Shown here: positions 1 through 8,296 of the stretch, in pieces | Layout: the number at the start of each line of letters is the position of its first letter | How positions within the stretch are numbered: position 1 is the stretch's first letter | From: JAHBTB01 sp964451255 | GTDB taxonomy: Bacteria; Armatimonadota; Fimbriimonadia; Fimbriimonadales; Fimbriimonadaceae | NCBI GenBank assembly: GCA_964451255.1 | Contig: CAYVHL010000001.1 | Coordinates: 992,001-1,056,000, forward strand | Reading direction: 5' to 3' | Length of the DNA stretch: 64,000 nt | Translations under genes and position numbers: made by a program | Notes under the pieces: model-generated | The model's input: the letters and a program-made list of their open reading frames with translations, nothing else | What the model was told of the DNA's origin: nothing | The model's database searches: none

Positions 1-785
1 TCCTCTTGATCGAGTGCAAGCGGGTCGTGCTTCTTGCTCGCCAGGATGAAGCCCCACGGCATTTGGAACGTAGTGACCAAGCCGTAGTAACCCCTGACGA
101 AGGCGAACGTGTCCTTCATCGAATCTAGGGTCGCGAAGATTTGGCTGAACAAATAGGGGTAGGTCTCGTTGCAAGCGCCTGATTGCAGGACGAACACGCC
201 GTCGTCGCCTAGCGCCGCGGCGACATGCTCGAAATACTCCTTGGTGTAGAGCATCCGTGCCGGGCTGCCTTCGTGGGGTCCGGGCAAGTCGCTGAGAACG
301 ACGTCGTAGCCGTGGCCCTTGTGGTCTTCCACCCATTTGCGAGCGTCCTGGTGGACGAGGTTGACGCGCGGATCGTCGAAGCAGCCGTGGTGCCACTCCT
401 CCATATGGACCTTCACCCACTGGATGAGCTCTTCATCGAGATCGACCATGTCCGCGTGCTGGACGGTGTTGTGTTGTAGGGCCTGCCACAGGGTCGCGCC
501 CTCGCCCCCACCGCAGACAAGCACCTTCTTGGGATCCGGGTGGACGGTCATGGCCGGTTGGACCATGGACTCGTGGTACACGTACTCGTCCAAGAGGCTG
601 CTCTGGATCTTGTAGTCTAGGAACAGCGTCTTCCCCCAGACCGGGATGTCGACGATCTGATACTGTTGGTACTGCGACTTGCCCTCGACCAAAAACCGGT
701 CGACAGAGAAGAACCAGGTGACGCCCTCGGTGTGCGTCTCGGCGATGAACATGCCGGTGCTTTGGGAGAACAGCTTTTCGCTCAT
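1..785 (-). CDS. speE: spermidine synthase (3' end outside window)
   Basis: Aminopropyltransferase that makes spermidine from putrescine and decarboxylated S-adenosylmethionine in the cytosol. The frame opens at the ATG at 785 (MSEKLFSQS) and is still open at base 1, so about 261 residues are seen and the C-terminus is missing. Family marks: DEYVYHESM near residue 66, the nucleotide-binding loop VCGGGEGATLW at residues 90-100, the acidic pair in MVDLDEEL near 113-120, and LSDLPGP near 164-170, whose Asp is the likely catalytic base. It lies about 100 bp downstream of speD on the same strand, so substrate maker and user are probably co-transcribed. There is no strong Shine-Dalgarno before this ATG. 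Confidence 0.93.
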   Translation of the reverse strand, partial: MSEKLFSQSTGMFIAETHTEGVTWFFSVDRFLVEGKSQYQQYQIVDIPVWGKTLFLDYKIQSSLLDEYVYHESMVQPAMTVHPDPKKVLVCGGGEGATLWQALQHNTVQHADMVDLDEELIQWVKVHMEEWHHGCFDDPRVNLVHQDARKWVEDHKGHGYDVVLSDLPGPHEGSPARMLYTKEYFEHVAAALGDDGVFVLQSGACNETYPYLFSQIFATLDSMKDTFAFVRGYYGLVTTFQMPWGFILASKKHDPLALDQE

Positions 786-884
786 TTTGGATGGCTTGGG
801 GAACGGGAAGGCGAGCAGGGATCAGCCCGCGCTCAACGAAGGGCGCGCCCCCGCCCTGCTTGACGGCAGGGCGAAGGCTTGCCT

Positions 885-1493
885 TCAAACGTCGACTTCG
901 CTTTGAATGCCTCGTCGGACGACCAAGAACTTGATCCTGCCGGGCTTGAACCGCTCCCGCAGGACGTCGATCGCTCGGTCGACGTGGATGGTGCCACCGC
1001 AGTAAAACAGGTCGACGGCAGCGTAGCCGTGCTCGGGCCAGGTGTGCACCGTGTAATGCGACTCCTGGATGATCACGGCACCCGATACACCATATGGCTT
1101 GAACTCGTGAAACGAGTTGGTGACGATGGTGGCCTCCGATGCCTCGGCGGCGTCCAACATGGCTTGACCGACCGACTTCTCCTTTTCCAGGGCCTCATGG
1201 TCGCAGTCAAAGAGCTCGATCAAGAGATGCGAACCGAGAGACGGCTCCTCCCCCTTGAGAGGCGGCAGGCCTTGCGAATCGCGTCCGAGCCAGTGGCTGA
1301 AGTCGTCGGCGTCCTCGCTATGGACGAGCTGCCAGCCGGCCTCGTTTTCGATCCGGGGAGGCGACGCGACCATGTCTTTATGGTGCCGTCGACCCAATAG
1401 GCGCCGGAACCACGCCTGCCTCTGGGGGTTAGCCAGCGGGACGATCACCGCGGCGGACGCCGCGCACAATGCTGTCATCAGTATGGTAGCCAA
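885..1493 (-). CDS. speD: S-adenosylmethionine decarboxylase proenzyme with N-terminal hydrophobic extension
   Basis: Pyruvoyl enzyme that decarboxylates S-adenosylmethionine for spermidine synthesis. The prokaryotic SpeD core covers residues about 85-195. Autocleavage is expected between Glu144 and Ser145 in QESHYTVHTWPE; Ser145, His150 and Cys165 keep the 5- and 20-residue spacing of the Ser63/His68/Cys83 set of the Thermotoga enzyme. The start is a TTG at 1493: GTGAGGG lies 8 bases before it, whereas the ATG at 1478 is too far from that site. The protein has 202 residues against about 120-130 usual; the extra 80 residues open with a hydrophobic stretch (ILMTALCAASAAVIV) followed by basic residues, like a membrane anchor. 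Upstream are a promoter and a roughly 220-nt leader. Confidence 0.93.
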   Translation of the reverse strand: MATILMTALCAASAAVIVPLANPQRQAWFRRLLGRRHHKDMVASPPRIENEAGWQLVHSEDADDFSHWLGRDSQGLPPLKGEEPSLGSHLLIELFDCDHEALEKEKSVGQAMLDAAEASEATIVTNSFHEFKPYGVSGAVIIQESHYTVHTWPEHGYAAVDLFYCGGTIHVDRAIDVLRERFKPGRIKFLVVRRGIQSEVDV

Positions 1494-1716
1494 TCAAGTT
1501 TCCCTCACTTTGGTCTCGAGCCGCCCCCTTGTCAGGGGTCGGCGGAGAAACCCGACCGAACGACAAAACTGAGGCCCTGCAGGCCGTTCGTAACCCGACG
1601 CGTCAGAAGAACGCCGCTTGGTAGCACCTCCCTCCTGACCCGTTCCCGCCTCGATTAAGACGGAATGGTCCTCAGCTTTCGGCGCCAGCTACCGGAAAAC
1701 CCGACGTCTGCCGCGC
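1494..1716 (-). promoter_or_regulatory. structured 5' leader of speD (candidate cis-regulatory RNA)
   Basis: About 220 transcribed but untranslated bases lie between the predicted start site near 1716 and the speD TTG. The minus strand carries a domain closed by GGTAGC/GCTACC (1693-1688 with 1625-1620) that holds a further GACC..TTCC/GGAA..GGTC stem. Next come a GGCC/GGCC hairpin near 1571-1584, a GGTCGG/CCGACC hairpin and a CCCCT/AGGGG hairpin just before the ribosome binding site. I could not match it to a known riboswitch consensus (SAM, SAH, TPP, guanidine and c-di-AMP classes considered from memory). No reading frame of note is inside. Confidence 0.45.
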
Positions 1717-1722
1717 GGACGC

Positions 1723-1751
1723 ATGATACCGAACCCTAGGTTCAAAATCAA
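1723..1751 (-). promoter_or_regulatory. sigma-70-type promoter of speD
   Basis: On the minus strand TTGATT (1751-1746) and TATCAT (1728-1723) are separated by exactly 17 bases; the -10 box matches consensus at 5 of 6 positions and the -35 box at 4 of 6. The predicted start near 1716 gives speD a long leader. Confidence 0.6.
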
Positions 1752-1844
1752 GCGGTGCGCCTCGGGACACTGAGTTTGGGCCCAGTGCAAGAGTGGCACA
1801 GGTTGTTTGACGGCGATTCCAGGGCCGATCATCACGTTCATCCG

Positions 1845-2486
1845 CTAAAGGACCCGCCCTTCGGCCATGTGGATCGCTCGGTCGACGCCCTCAAGCATGG
1901 TGGGGTCGTGGGTGACGACGACCAGCCCGCCTTGGCCTCTGTGCTGGCGTAGGAGCTCCATGACCTTGACGCCGGTGGCATGGTCGAGTGCGGCGGTGGG
2001 CTCGTCGCAGAAGACCACCTCAGGATCGCCGAAGAGCGCTCGCGCCACGCATACACGTTGTTTTTCGCCACCGCTGAGCTCGTGCGGTAGCCGATGGGAC
2101 TTTTCTAAGAGCCCGACCGCGTCTAGGAGGCCCATGGCCTCGTCATGGTCGGGGTGGTCCGGGCGGGCCACAACGATGTTTTCCAACGCTGACAGGTAAC
2201 CGACCAAGAAAGGATGTTGGAAGACGAATCCAAAAGTCTTGAGCCGCAGGCCTGCTCGCTCCGCCTCTGTGAACTCGTCCAGAGGCTTGCCCTTGTAAAG
2301 CGCCCTTCCCTTGGTCGGCACCTTCAGGCCGCTCAACATGTAGAGCAACGATGACTTGCCGGAACCGCTCGGGCCAAGGATGCCAAGGAACTCTCCGGGC
2401 CTGACCTCGATGTCGATGTCCCGGCAGGCATAGACGTCTCCGTCCTTGTCGTGATAGACAAGTGAGGCCGCTTGCAGGGCCGTCAC
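1845..2486 (-). CDS. ABC transporter ATP-binding protein (LolD/MacB type)
   Basis: Cytoplasmic ATPase subunit of an ABC system, 213 residues. It has Walker A GPSGSGKSS, the signature LSGGEKQRV, Walker B VVFCDEPTAALD and the switch His in VVVTHD, and most resembles the LolD/MacB/FtsE branch that works with FtsX-like permeases. The start is the GTG at 2486, with GGAGG 5 bases upstream; it overlaps the stop of the permease gene by 4 bases (GTGA), so the two are translationally coupled. The frame extends much further upstream without a stop, but that stretch is antisense-like sequence inside the permease gene and was left out. The substrate is unknown; no periplasmic adaptor gene is adjacent. Confidence 0.92.
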   Translation of the reverse strand: MTALQAASLVYHDKDGDVYACRDIDIEVRPGEFLGILGPSGSGKSSLLYMLSGLKVPTKGRALYKGKPLDEFTEAERAGLRLKTFGFVFQHPFLVGYLSALENIVVARPDHPDHDEAMGLLDAVGLLEKSHRLPHELSGGEKQRVCVARALFGDPEVVFCDEPTAALDHATGVKVMELLRQHRGQGGLVVVTHDPTMLEGVDRAIHMAEGRVL

Positions 2487-3631
2487 ACGAGCCTCCTCTC
2501 GACGACGGCGACCGGGTCGAATTTCTTGAACCTCGTGAGAACCGTTACCAGAGCGACCGCATAGATGGCGGTGGGCACGGGCAGCGTGTACGCGAAAGCC
2601 GTCCGGTCTAGAGGGTCCAACATGAAGGCTCGGGGGTCCATCAGGCTTGACTGCACGACTCTCAGGAGCCCATAGGCCATCACGACGCCGAGAATCCAGC
2701 CGCCCACGACGACTACGGTCATCTCGCCCATCACGCGTCTCAGGATCGCCTTCTTGGCGTATCCAAGCGCTTGTAGCAGGCCGAACTCCTGGACACGCTG
2801 GGACAGGAAGATGCTGATCAGCATTCCCATCATGATCGTGATCACAACGACGAGGAGCCCGATCACCACATCGAGGATCTTGTAGAGGATCTCGAACATT
2901 TGGTCGGTGTCCTGCTCCAGCTTGTGGTAGGCGTAGACGTGGGTCCGCTCGCCCGCAAATCGCTTCTCCGCCCAGCGGTCCAACTTGGACTGGTCGCGGG
3001 CGTTCTTGGCGAAGACGAGGAAAGCGTCGACGGGCGGGAAATCCGTCGCCGCGATGTATTCGTACGATCCCAATGCCACCCACTCCGGAGAATCGACGAC
3101 CCCCACGACCCGCACGTCATAGAGCGAGTAGGCGTCGGACTTTTCCGGGCCGAGCACAACGTCGCCGATCTTGAGGTGCAGGTTCCTCATGACCGGCTCG
3201 CTTAGGACGACCTCCGGCTCTCCTTCCTTCGGTAAACGTCCTTCCAGCTTGCCTGGGCTCACGTGGGCCAAGTAGTACGGGATGTCGTTCTGCTTGAGCC
3301 CCAAAACGATGAACGGCCACTTGCCGACGATGCTCATAACGTTGAGGCTCAGGCCGCGGACGGCGAGGACGCGGTCCAGGGGCACCGGGGACTCCTGTTC
3401 GACGGTCTCACGTATCTGGCCGGTGATGCTTGGGTCGCCCCGAGATGTGAGGCCGAGGTAGTACCGCGAGTAGTTGTAAATCGTGCGGATGCTCAGCGGG
3501 ATCGAGTCCATCATCGCCACGATCCCGCTGACCAGCATGACGGCAAGCACGATCACCCCGACAAGGGGCAAGGACTTGCCCTTGTTCCTGAGCAAGTACG
3601 TTCCGGCCCGAAGAGGGCTCCTGCCACCCAT
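2483..3631 (-). CDS. ABC transporter permease (FtsX/MacB-like)
   Basis: Inner-membrane partner of the ATPase encoded just downstream; 382 residues. One transmembrane segment near the N-terminus (residues about 20-42, LPLVGVIVLAVMLVSGIVAM) is followed by a roughly 220-residue extracytoplasmic domain and three C-terminal membrane segments. That is the FtsX/MacB fold, typical of complexes that move lipoproteins or drive envelope work rather than import solutes. The ATG at 3631 was chosen because it falls 2 bases after the stop of the preceding reductase gene; a longer frame would overlap it. The exact substrate cannot be read from the sequence. Confidence 0.88.
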   Translation of the reverse strand: MGGRSPLRAGTYLLRNKGKSLPLVGVIVLAVMLVSGIVAMMDSIPLSIRTIYNYSRYYLGLTSRGDPSITGQIRETVEQESPVPLDRVLAVRGLSLNVMSIVGKWPFIVLGLKQNDIPYYLAHVSPGKLEGRLPKEGEPEVVLSEPVMRNLHLKIGDVVLGPEKSDAYSLYDVRVVGVVDSPEWVALGSYEYIAATDFPPVDAFLVFAKNARDQSKLDRWAEKRFAGERTHVYAYHKLEQDTDQMFEILYKILDVVIGLLVVVITIMMGMLISIFLSQRVQEFGLLQALGYAKKAILRRVMGEMTVVVVGGWILGVVMAYGLLRVVQSSLMDPRAFMLDPLDRTAFAYTLPVPTAIYAVALVTVLTRFKKFDPVAVVERRLV

Positions 3632-3633
3632 TC

Positions 3634-4326
3634 TTAGTGAGTCCTGCTCCGGCGATATCGCAAGAAGACCTCGTCCCCGACTGGCAGACACGAAAGCAAG
3701 CTGTACTGTTCGATCTGCTCTCTGGAGAACGGTTCACCTCCTGCAAAGGTTGGCGTCTGGCGTCCGAGCTTGATCTTTGGCGCTACGGTGAGGAACAGTT
3801 CATCGACCAGTCCTTCGTGGAACAGGGCAGCGTTGAGTTCGCTACCGCCTTCCGAGAGCAACACCCTGACGCCGAGCTTGTGTCGCATGTCGCCAAGAGC
3901 CACAGCCCAATCCACGGTGTCTGTCCCTGCTTTGATGACCTGGGCTCCGTCAGGGGCACCTTTGCCACCGGACTCGGTCGTGACGACATATGCCCTGTGC
4001 GGGTCGTCACTGAAGAACCTGGTTCCAAAATCGACCCTTCCACTCAGCGTGGCGACAAACCTGAGCACGGACGGCGGAAACCACATACCGGGTGTTGCGC
4101 GAAGGTTTCCTGCACCGACGAGCACTGCGTCGGCCGACGCTTCGATCTGCCGCATGGTGGCATGGTCGGTTCTCGACCCGAGGTCGCCCACCGCTTCGTC
4201 ACGGCCGCCGGAGACTGTCTTGCCGTCTATCGTCGCCACCATGTTGATGATGACGATGGGCCGCTCGCTCGGTGGCTCCCCGTACGAAAGCTCCGGGTAG
4301 ACACCGTCAGGCAATCTGGCTTCCAC
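3634..4326 (-). CDS. RibD C-terminal-domain / dihydrofolate reductase-like NAD(P)H-dependent reductase
   Basis: 230-residue stand-alone reductase of the RibD_C/DHFR-like fold. Marks are PIVIINMVATIDGKT near residue 23, the segment ADAVLVGAGNLRATP, and LLSEGGSELNAALF with ELFLTVAPKI in the C-terminal half, where riboflavin reductases bind substrate and NADPH. There is no deaminase domain, so it is either the reductase half of riboflavin synthesis or a relative acting on another pyrimidine or pterin. No other rib gene is nearby. The start is a GTG at 4326 without a clear ribosome binding site. The gene sits between the sigma-factor gene and the ABC pair on the same strand. Confidence 0.82.
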   Translation of the reverse strand: MEARLPDGVYPELSYGEPPSERPIVIINMVATIDGKTVSGGRDEAVGDLGSRTDHATMRQIEASADAVLVGAGNLRATPGMWFPPSVLRFVATLSGRVDFGTRFFSDDPHRAYVVTTESGGKGAPDGAQVIKAGTDTVDWAVALGDMRHKLGVRVLLSEGGSELNAALFHEGLVDELFLTVAPKIKLGRQTPTFAGGEPFSREQIEQYSLLSCLPVGDEVFLRYRRSRTH

Positions 4327-4376
4327 ACCAAAGATTTTGGCGGCACCACGTCAGGCTGGTCGGGTCTTGAACCGGA

Positions 4377-5651
4377 TCAGGCGGCCTCGTCCTTCGGTTT
4401 CGGGACAGGCGTGCCTGTGGCCCTCTTGACGACTTCCGAATAGGAACGCCCGTGATCCGGGCCGGTCGCGTATCCAAAGGTGAACGACACCGGGCTGTTG
4501 GGTGCGATCCTGCCCGACGCCCACCGACTGAACTTCGCTTCCAATCGGGCGCAGAGGCCCTCTGCGGTCTCCCCCGTGCCGGGCAAGATGATTCCGAAGC
4601 CGCATTGTCCGAACCGGCACACCATGTCGAGTCCTCGGACGCTGGTCCGGAAGAACTCGGCCGAGTCGGACATAAAGTCCTTGATGCCTTGCTCGCCGAA
4701 GTATCCGCGCATCGACTGGAGCCCGGTGATCTCGACGGTGATGACACTCACCACGCCGTTCGAACTGCAGACTCGGTGGAGTTCCTCTGTGAGCCGGGCC
4801 TTGAAGTACGCAAAGGTGTAGGCGCTCGTGTCCGTGTCCATGATCCGGCTTGTGTCGTCGGGCTGGGACAAGCGCAACAGCCGGTCTTGGTCTTCTTCGG
4901 CCGTCAGTATGCGGCGCAGTTTGGAAAGCGACTGGCGCAGGATGTGGGACACGTAGTTGCAGGAGATGTTGAGGCGCGAAGCGATCTCCGTCTGGCTCAA
5001 GGCGTCGAAGTGGAAGAGGACGAGGACTTCCCGTTCCAAGTCGCGCAGTTGCTGCATCGCCGTCTCCAGCACGACGCGGTCTTCCACGCTTGTCTGGGAG
5101 CCTTGGACGAGGCTGGCGTCCAGACGCTCGATGTCAGAGTCTGAGTCTTCGTCGTCGTTGGGTGTGGCGTCCAGGCTCGCGACACGGAGCATGTCCTGGG
5201 TGGATGTGACTTCTTGGATCGCCGACTCGCTGACGCCGAGCTTCTCCGCTATCTCGCGCTCAGTCGGTTGGCGGCCGAGTTCGGCTTGGAGGGCTGTAGT
5301 AGCTTTGTTGACACGATGACGGAGTTCTTGAAGCCAGGCTGGGTGTCGGATGGTCTGTGCCCGGTCACGGAGGTAGTGCTTGATCTCGCCGGCCACGAGG
5401 TGGGTCGCGTATGTGTTGAACCGCACGCCCGCCTCAGGGTCAAACTTGCTCAATGCGTTGAGCAAACCGATGTAGCCCACTTGGGCCAGGTCGTCGACCG
5501 ACTCCACGCCGCTGAAGCGGCGGGCGATCCTCTCCACCATTCCTGAATAGTGCAGGATCACCAAGTCTTTTAGGTCGGGCCGTGGGTCGGCCAAATACTC
5601 AAGGACAAGTTGCTCCGCGTCTCCGTTCTTCTTTGCCAATGCTTCCGACAT
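4377..5651 (-). CDS. sigma-70-family (SigB/F-like) sigma factor fused to a degenerate GGDEF domain
   Basis: 424-residue protein with two parts. Residues about 20-260 are an alternative sigma factor: region 2 (VDDLAQVGYIGLLNAL, then FNTYATHLVAGEIKHYLRD), region 3 (ELGRQPTEREIAEKLGVS) and region 4 with a helix-turn-helix (LSQTEIASRLNISCNYVSHIL). Residues about 270-410 have the GGDEF fold, but the active site reads GQCGF in RFGQCGFGIILPGT (residues 346-352 at 4616-4596), so cyclase activity should be absent. An RxxD motif (RGLD) stands exactly 5 residues before it, the place of the c-di-GMP inhibitory site. The start is the ATG at 5651, with GGAG 7 bases upstream; the GTG at 5672 lacks such a site. 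pilC lies upstream. Inference: a c-di-GMP-responsive sigma factor. Confidence 0.88.
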   Translation of the reverse strand: MSEALAKKNGDAEQLVLEYLADPRPDLKDLVILHYSGMVERIARRFSGVESVDDLAQVGYIGLLNALSKFDPEAGVRFNTYATHLVAGEIKHYLRDRAQTIRHPAWLQELRHRVNKATTALQAELGRQPTEREIAEKLGVSESAIQEVTSTQDMLRVASLDATPNDDEDSDSDIERLDASLVQGSQTSVEDRVVLETAMQQLRDLEREVLVLFHFDALSQTEIASRLNISCNYVSHILRQSLSKLRRILTAEEDQDRLLRLSQPDDTSRIMDTDTSAYTFAYFKARLTEELHRVCSSNGVVSVITVEITGLQSMRGYFGEQGIKDFMSDSAEFFRTSVRGLDMVCRFGQCGFGIILPGTGETAEGLCARLEAKFSRWASGRIAPNSPVSFTFGYATGPDHGRSYSEVVKRATGTPVPKPKDEAA

Positions 5652-5800
5652 CGTTCTCTCCGTGACCGTCACACGGGAATCCTTTCCCGTGCCCGAGGAT
5701 CTCTGGGCTTCCTGCCCGCCGTCCCCGGCTTGCTTGGCGCGGCCCGCCTCATGCCGACCGCGCGCTGTGTTCAGTTGTTATTCGGTTGTGCGCGCCGACG

Positions 5801-7003
5801 TCACTTGACGCCGTTGACCAAGGTGAAGACCGGCGTCAAGACCGAGATGGCGATGAAACCGACGACCAGGCCAAGGAAGATGATAAGGACCGGCTCGATC
5901 ATCGAGGTCAAGCCTTTGACCGTTGACTCGACCTCAGAATCATAGAAGTCGCCGACTTTGACCATCATCTCGCTCAAGCGGCCCGACTCTTCGCCCACAT
6001 CGATCATGTGTGTGACCATGCTGGGGAAGAGGCCGCTTTGGGCGAGCGGTGTGCTGAGCTTGCTACCCTCCCGGATGCTGTTCCGGGTGGCGTCGATCGC
6101 TTCGGTCAAGACCGTGTTGTTCAGGGTCTCGCCGACGATCTCCAAGCTGCGCATCATCGGTACGCCGCTGTTGATGAGCGTGCCGAACGTGCGACAGAAC
6201 CGGGCGACACTCATCTTGAGCGCGAGTTCGCCGAGTATCGGGAACTTCAGCTTCATAAAATCGAACTGTCGCTTGCCTTTGGGCGACTTGCCGTACATCT
6301 TCATCCCGAAGAAGACGCCACCCGCCGCAAGCAGAATGACCCACCAGTAGGCCGCCATGAAGTCGCCCATGGCGAACAGCGTCGCCGTCACAAACGGCAA
6401 CTTGACGTCCATGCCGTTGAAAATCTCTTTGAACTTTGGCAGGACGAAGCTGAACAGGACGAACAGCATGACTTGGCTGAAGCAAATGACCAAGATCGGG
6501 TACATCATCGCCGACTTGATCTTTGCCCGGACTTCGTTTTCGTACTCGAGGAAGCCCGACAACCGGTCAAGGATGACGTCCAAGATGCCGCCGATCTCGG
6601 CGGCGCGTACCATGTTGACGTAGAGCTTGCCAAAGACGACCGGGTGCTTGGCCATCGCCTCGTTCAACGTCGAACCGCCTTTGACATCATTGGTGATCTG
6701 CTCAAGGGCGGGCCGCATGAAGGGATCCTTGTTCTGCGTCGTCAAGATCTCCAGACAGCGGAGGATCGGGATGCCCGCGTCGATCATCGTCGCGAACTGC
6801 CGGGAGAACACGACCAGGGCCTTCGGCTTCATCTTGCCCCTGGCCTTGCCCGTGGAGACCTTTCTCTTGGTCTCCCTGACTTCGACGACCTGGAGCGATA
6901 GCTCCCTCAGGCGACCGACGACTGCCGACTCGCTTTCCGCGTCAAGGACAGACTTAATTTCCTTTCCGCTACCATCGACGGCTGTATATGCAAATTGCGG
7001 CAT
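5801..7003 (-). CDS. pilC: type IV pilus / type II secretion inner-membrane platform protein
   Basis: 400-residue GspF/PilC family protein, the cytoplasmic-membrane platform on which the PilB motor assembles pilin or pseudopilin. Two homologous T2SSF domains are visible (residues about 70-195 and 270-395). They carry the FSRQFATMIDAGIPI and FCRTFGTLINSGVPM repeats and three membrane helices, the last near IEPVLIIFLGLVVGFIAISVL. The N-terminus MPQFAYTAVDGSGK is typical. GGAGA precedes the ATG at 7003. It is not beside pilB (11.1-14.9 kb), so the pilus genes are dispersed. The sigma factor-GGDEF gene follows 149 bp downstream on the same strand. Confidence 0.95.
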   Translation of the reverse strand: MPQFAYTAVDGSGKEIKSVLDAESESAVVGRLRELSLQVVEVRETKRKVSTGKARGKMKPKALVVFSRQFATMIDAGIPILRCLEILTTQNKDPFMRPALEQITNDVKGGSTLNEAMAKHPVVFGKLYVNMVRAAEIGGILDVILDRLSGFLEYENEVRAKIKSAMMYPILVICFSQVMLFVLFSFVLPKFKEIFNGMDVKLPFVTATLFAMGDFMAAYWWVILLAAGGVFFGMKMYGKSPKGKRQFDFMKLKFPILGELALKMSVARFCRTFGTLINSGVPMMRSLEIVGETLNNTVLTEAIDATRNSIREGSKLSTPLAQSGLFPSMVTHMIDVGEESGRLSEMMVKVGDFYDSEVESTVKGLTSMIEPVLIIFLGLVVGFIAISVLTPVFTLVNGVK

Positions 7004-7099
7004 CCAAGCGTTCTCCTTGCGGGCGACGCACCCAAAGGAGATTGTCGGAAGGACCGGCCCCAGACAATTAGGGGTCCGGGCGGAAATCTCAGGCCGCGC

Positions 7100-8227
7100 T
7101 TATGCGTCACGGAGCCGGTCGGGATTGAGCCCTTGCAATTCCGGCAGCACGAACAAGCCGTCCTTGCGCACCAAGACACCGTCGAACCAGACTTCTCCTC
7201 CTCCGTATTCCGGCCGCTGAATGCAGACGATGTCCCAATGGACGCCGCTGGCGTTTTGGCCGCCTCCCTTGCCCTCGTAAGAGTTCCCAGGTGTGAGATG
7301 GAACGATCCGGCGATCTTCTCATCGAAAAGGGTGTCCTTCATGGGATGAAGCACATGGGGGTTGTATCCGAGCGACCACTCGCCAAAGCCCCTGGCGCCC
7401 TCGTCGGTGTCCAGGATCGCGTTCAGCTTTTCGGTGTGCTCTCCCGCGTCGGCCTCGGTGATGACCCCGTCCTTCACCACGAACCGGATGTTGTTGAACT
7501 CAGTCCCCTGGTAGAGGTTGACCGTGTTGTACTGGACGGTGCCGTTTGCCGAGCCTTTGACCGGGCAACTGAAGCACTCGCCGTCGGGGATGTTGCGCTC
7601 GCCGTGGCAGCTCTTGGCGCCGACGCCCTTGATACTGAACTCGAACTCGGTGCCCGGCCCGGTGATGCGGACGTGGTCGGTCCGGTCCATGAGGTCTTGG
7701 AGGGGTTGCGCGGCCCGCTGCATCTTGCCGTAGTCCAAGGTGCAGACGTCGAAGTAGAAGTCTTCAAAGACGTCGGTCGGTTGTTTGGCCTGTTGGGCCA
7801 TGCTGGGTGAGGGCCAGCGGAGCGCGCACCACTTGGTCTTGGGGACGCGGCACCCGAAGACAACCGGCTGAGTGTAGTGTTTCTGCCACAGTTGGAGGGT
7901 CTCACCGGGGACGTCGCCGGCCTCGTTGGTGTTGTCCCCGCCGCGCAGGGCGATATAGGCGGTCGTCTGTTGCATTTCTGCCAATTCGGCGGCAGCGATG
8001 AATTTCGCGTTTCGCTCGGTCATACCCAGCATGAGGCGGCGCTTGACCCGGGCGCTTTCCATACGCACGGCAACATCTGCGCCCTTGCCTTGCGCCACGC
8101 GGACGAATTCGGCGACGACTTCGTCGGGGATGTCGATCGCATGGACTAGCAACCGGTCTTCGGCATTGAGCCTGGTCGAGTGGGAGCAGACGTTTTCCGC
8201 CAACTTGGTGACGCGCGGGTCGAGCAT
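7100..8227 (-). CDS. M29-family metallo-aminopeptidase
   Basis: 375-residue cytosolic aminopeptidase of the thermophilic AmpS/PepS family (M29), which releases N-terminal residues using two metal ions. Family marks: GERNIPDGECF near residue 235, the HLTPGNSYEGKGG loop near 322, and ASGVHWDIV near 345, which carry the metal-binding Glu, His and Asp residues. Length matches the family. The frame runs from the ATG at 8227 (MLDPRVTKLAE). It is followed 96 bp later by pilC on the same strand; no functional link between the two is evident. Confidence 0.93.
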   Translation of the reverse strand: MLDPRVTKLAENVCSHSTRLNAEDRLLVHAIDIPDEVVAEFVRVAQGKGADVAVRMESARVKRRLMLGMTERNAKFIAAAELAEMQQTTAYIALRGGDNTNEAGDVPGETLQLWQKHYTQPVVFGCRVPKTKWCALRWPSPSMAQQAKQPTDVFEDFYFDVCTLDYGKMQRAAQPLQDLMDRTDHVRITGPGTEFEFSIKGVGAKSCHGERNIPDGECFSCPVKGSANGTVQYNTVNLYQGTEFNNIRFVVKDGVITEADAGEHTEKLNAILDTDEGARGFGEWSLGYNPHVLHPMKDTLFDEKIAGSFHLTPGNSYEGKGGGQNASGVHWDIVCIQRPEYGGGEVWFDGVLVRKDGLFVLPELQGLNPDRLRDA

Positions 8228-8296
8228 GTTGTGACCTTACCGCTGAACGTAGAGCATCCGCTGCCCAAGTCCCTCAGGTGCCAGGGGGGACACCCG

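Noticed and set aside
1494..1716. Known SAM, SAH, TPP, guanidine or c-di-AMP riboswitch
   Set aside because: Conserved cores of these classes, as recalled, do not fit; only the general claim of a structured leader is kept.
3637..4443. 268-residue plus-strand frame opposite the RibD-type reductase gene
   Set aside because: Antisense shadow; no ribosome binding site or recognisable domain.
6008..6901. 297-residue plus-strand frame opposite pilC
   Set aside because: It is antisense to a clear PilC sequence, rich in Arg, Asp, His and Leu without family motifs; a shadow of GC-rich coding.
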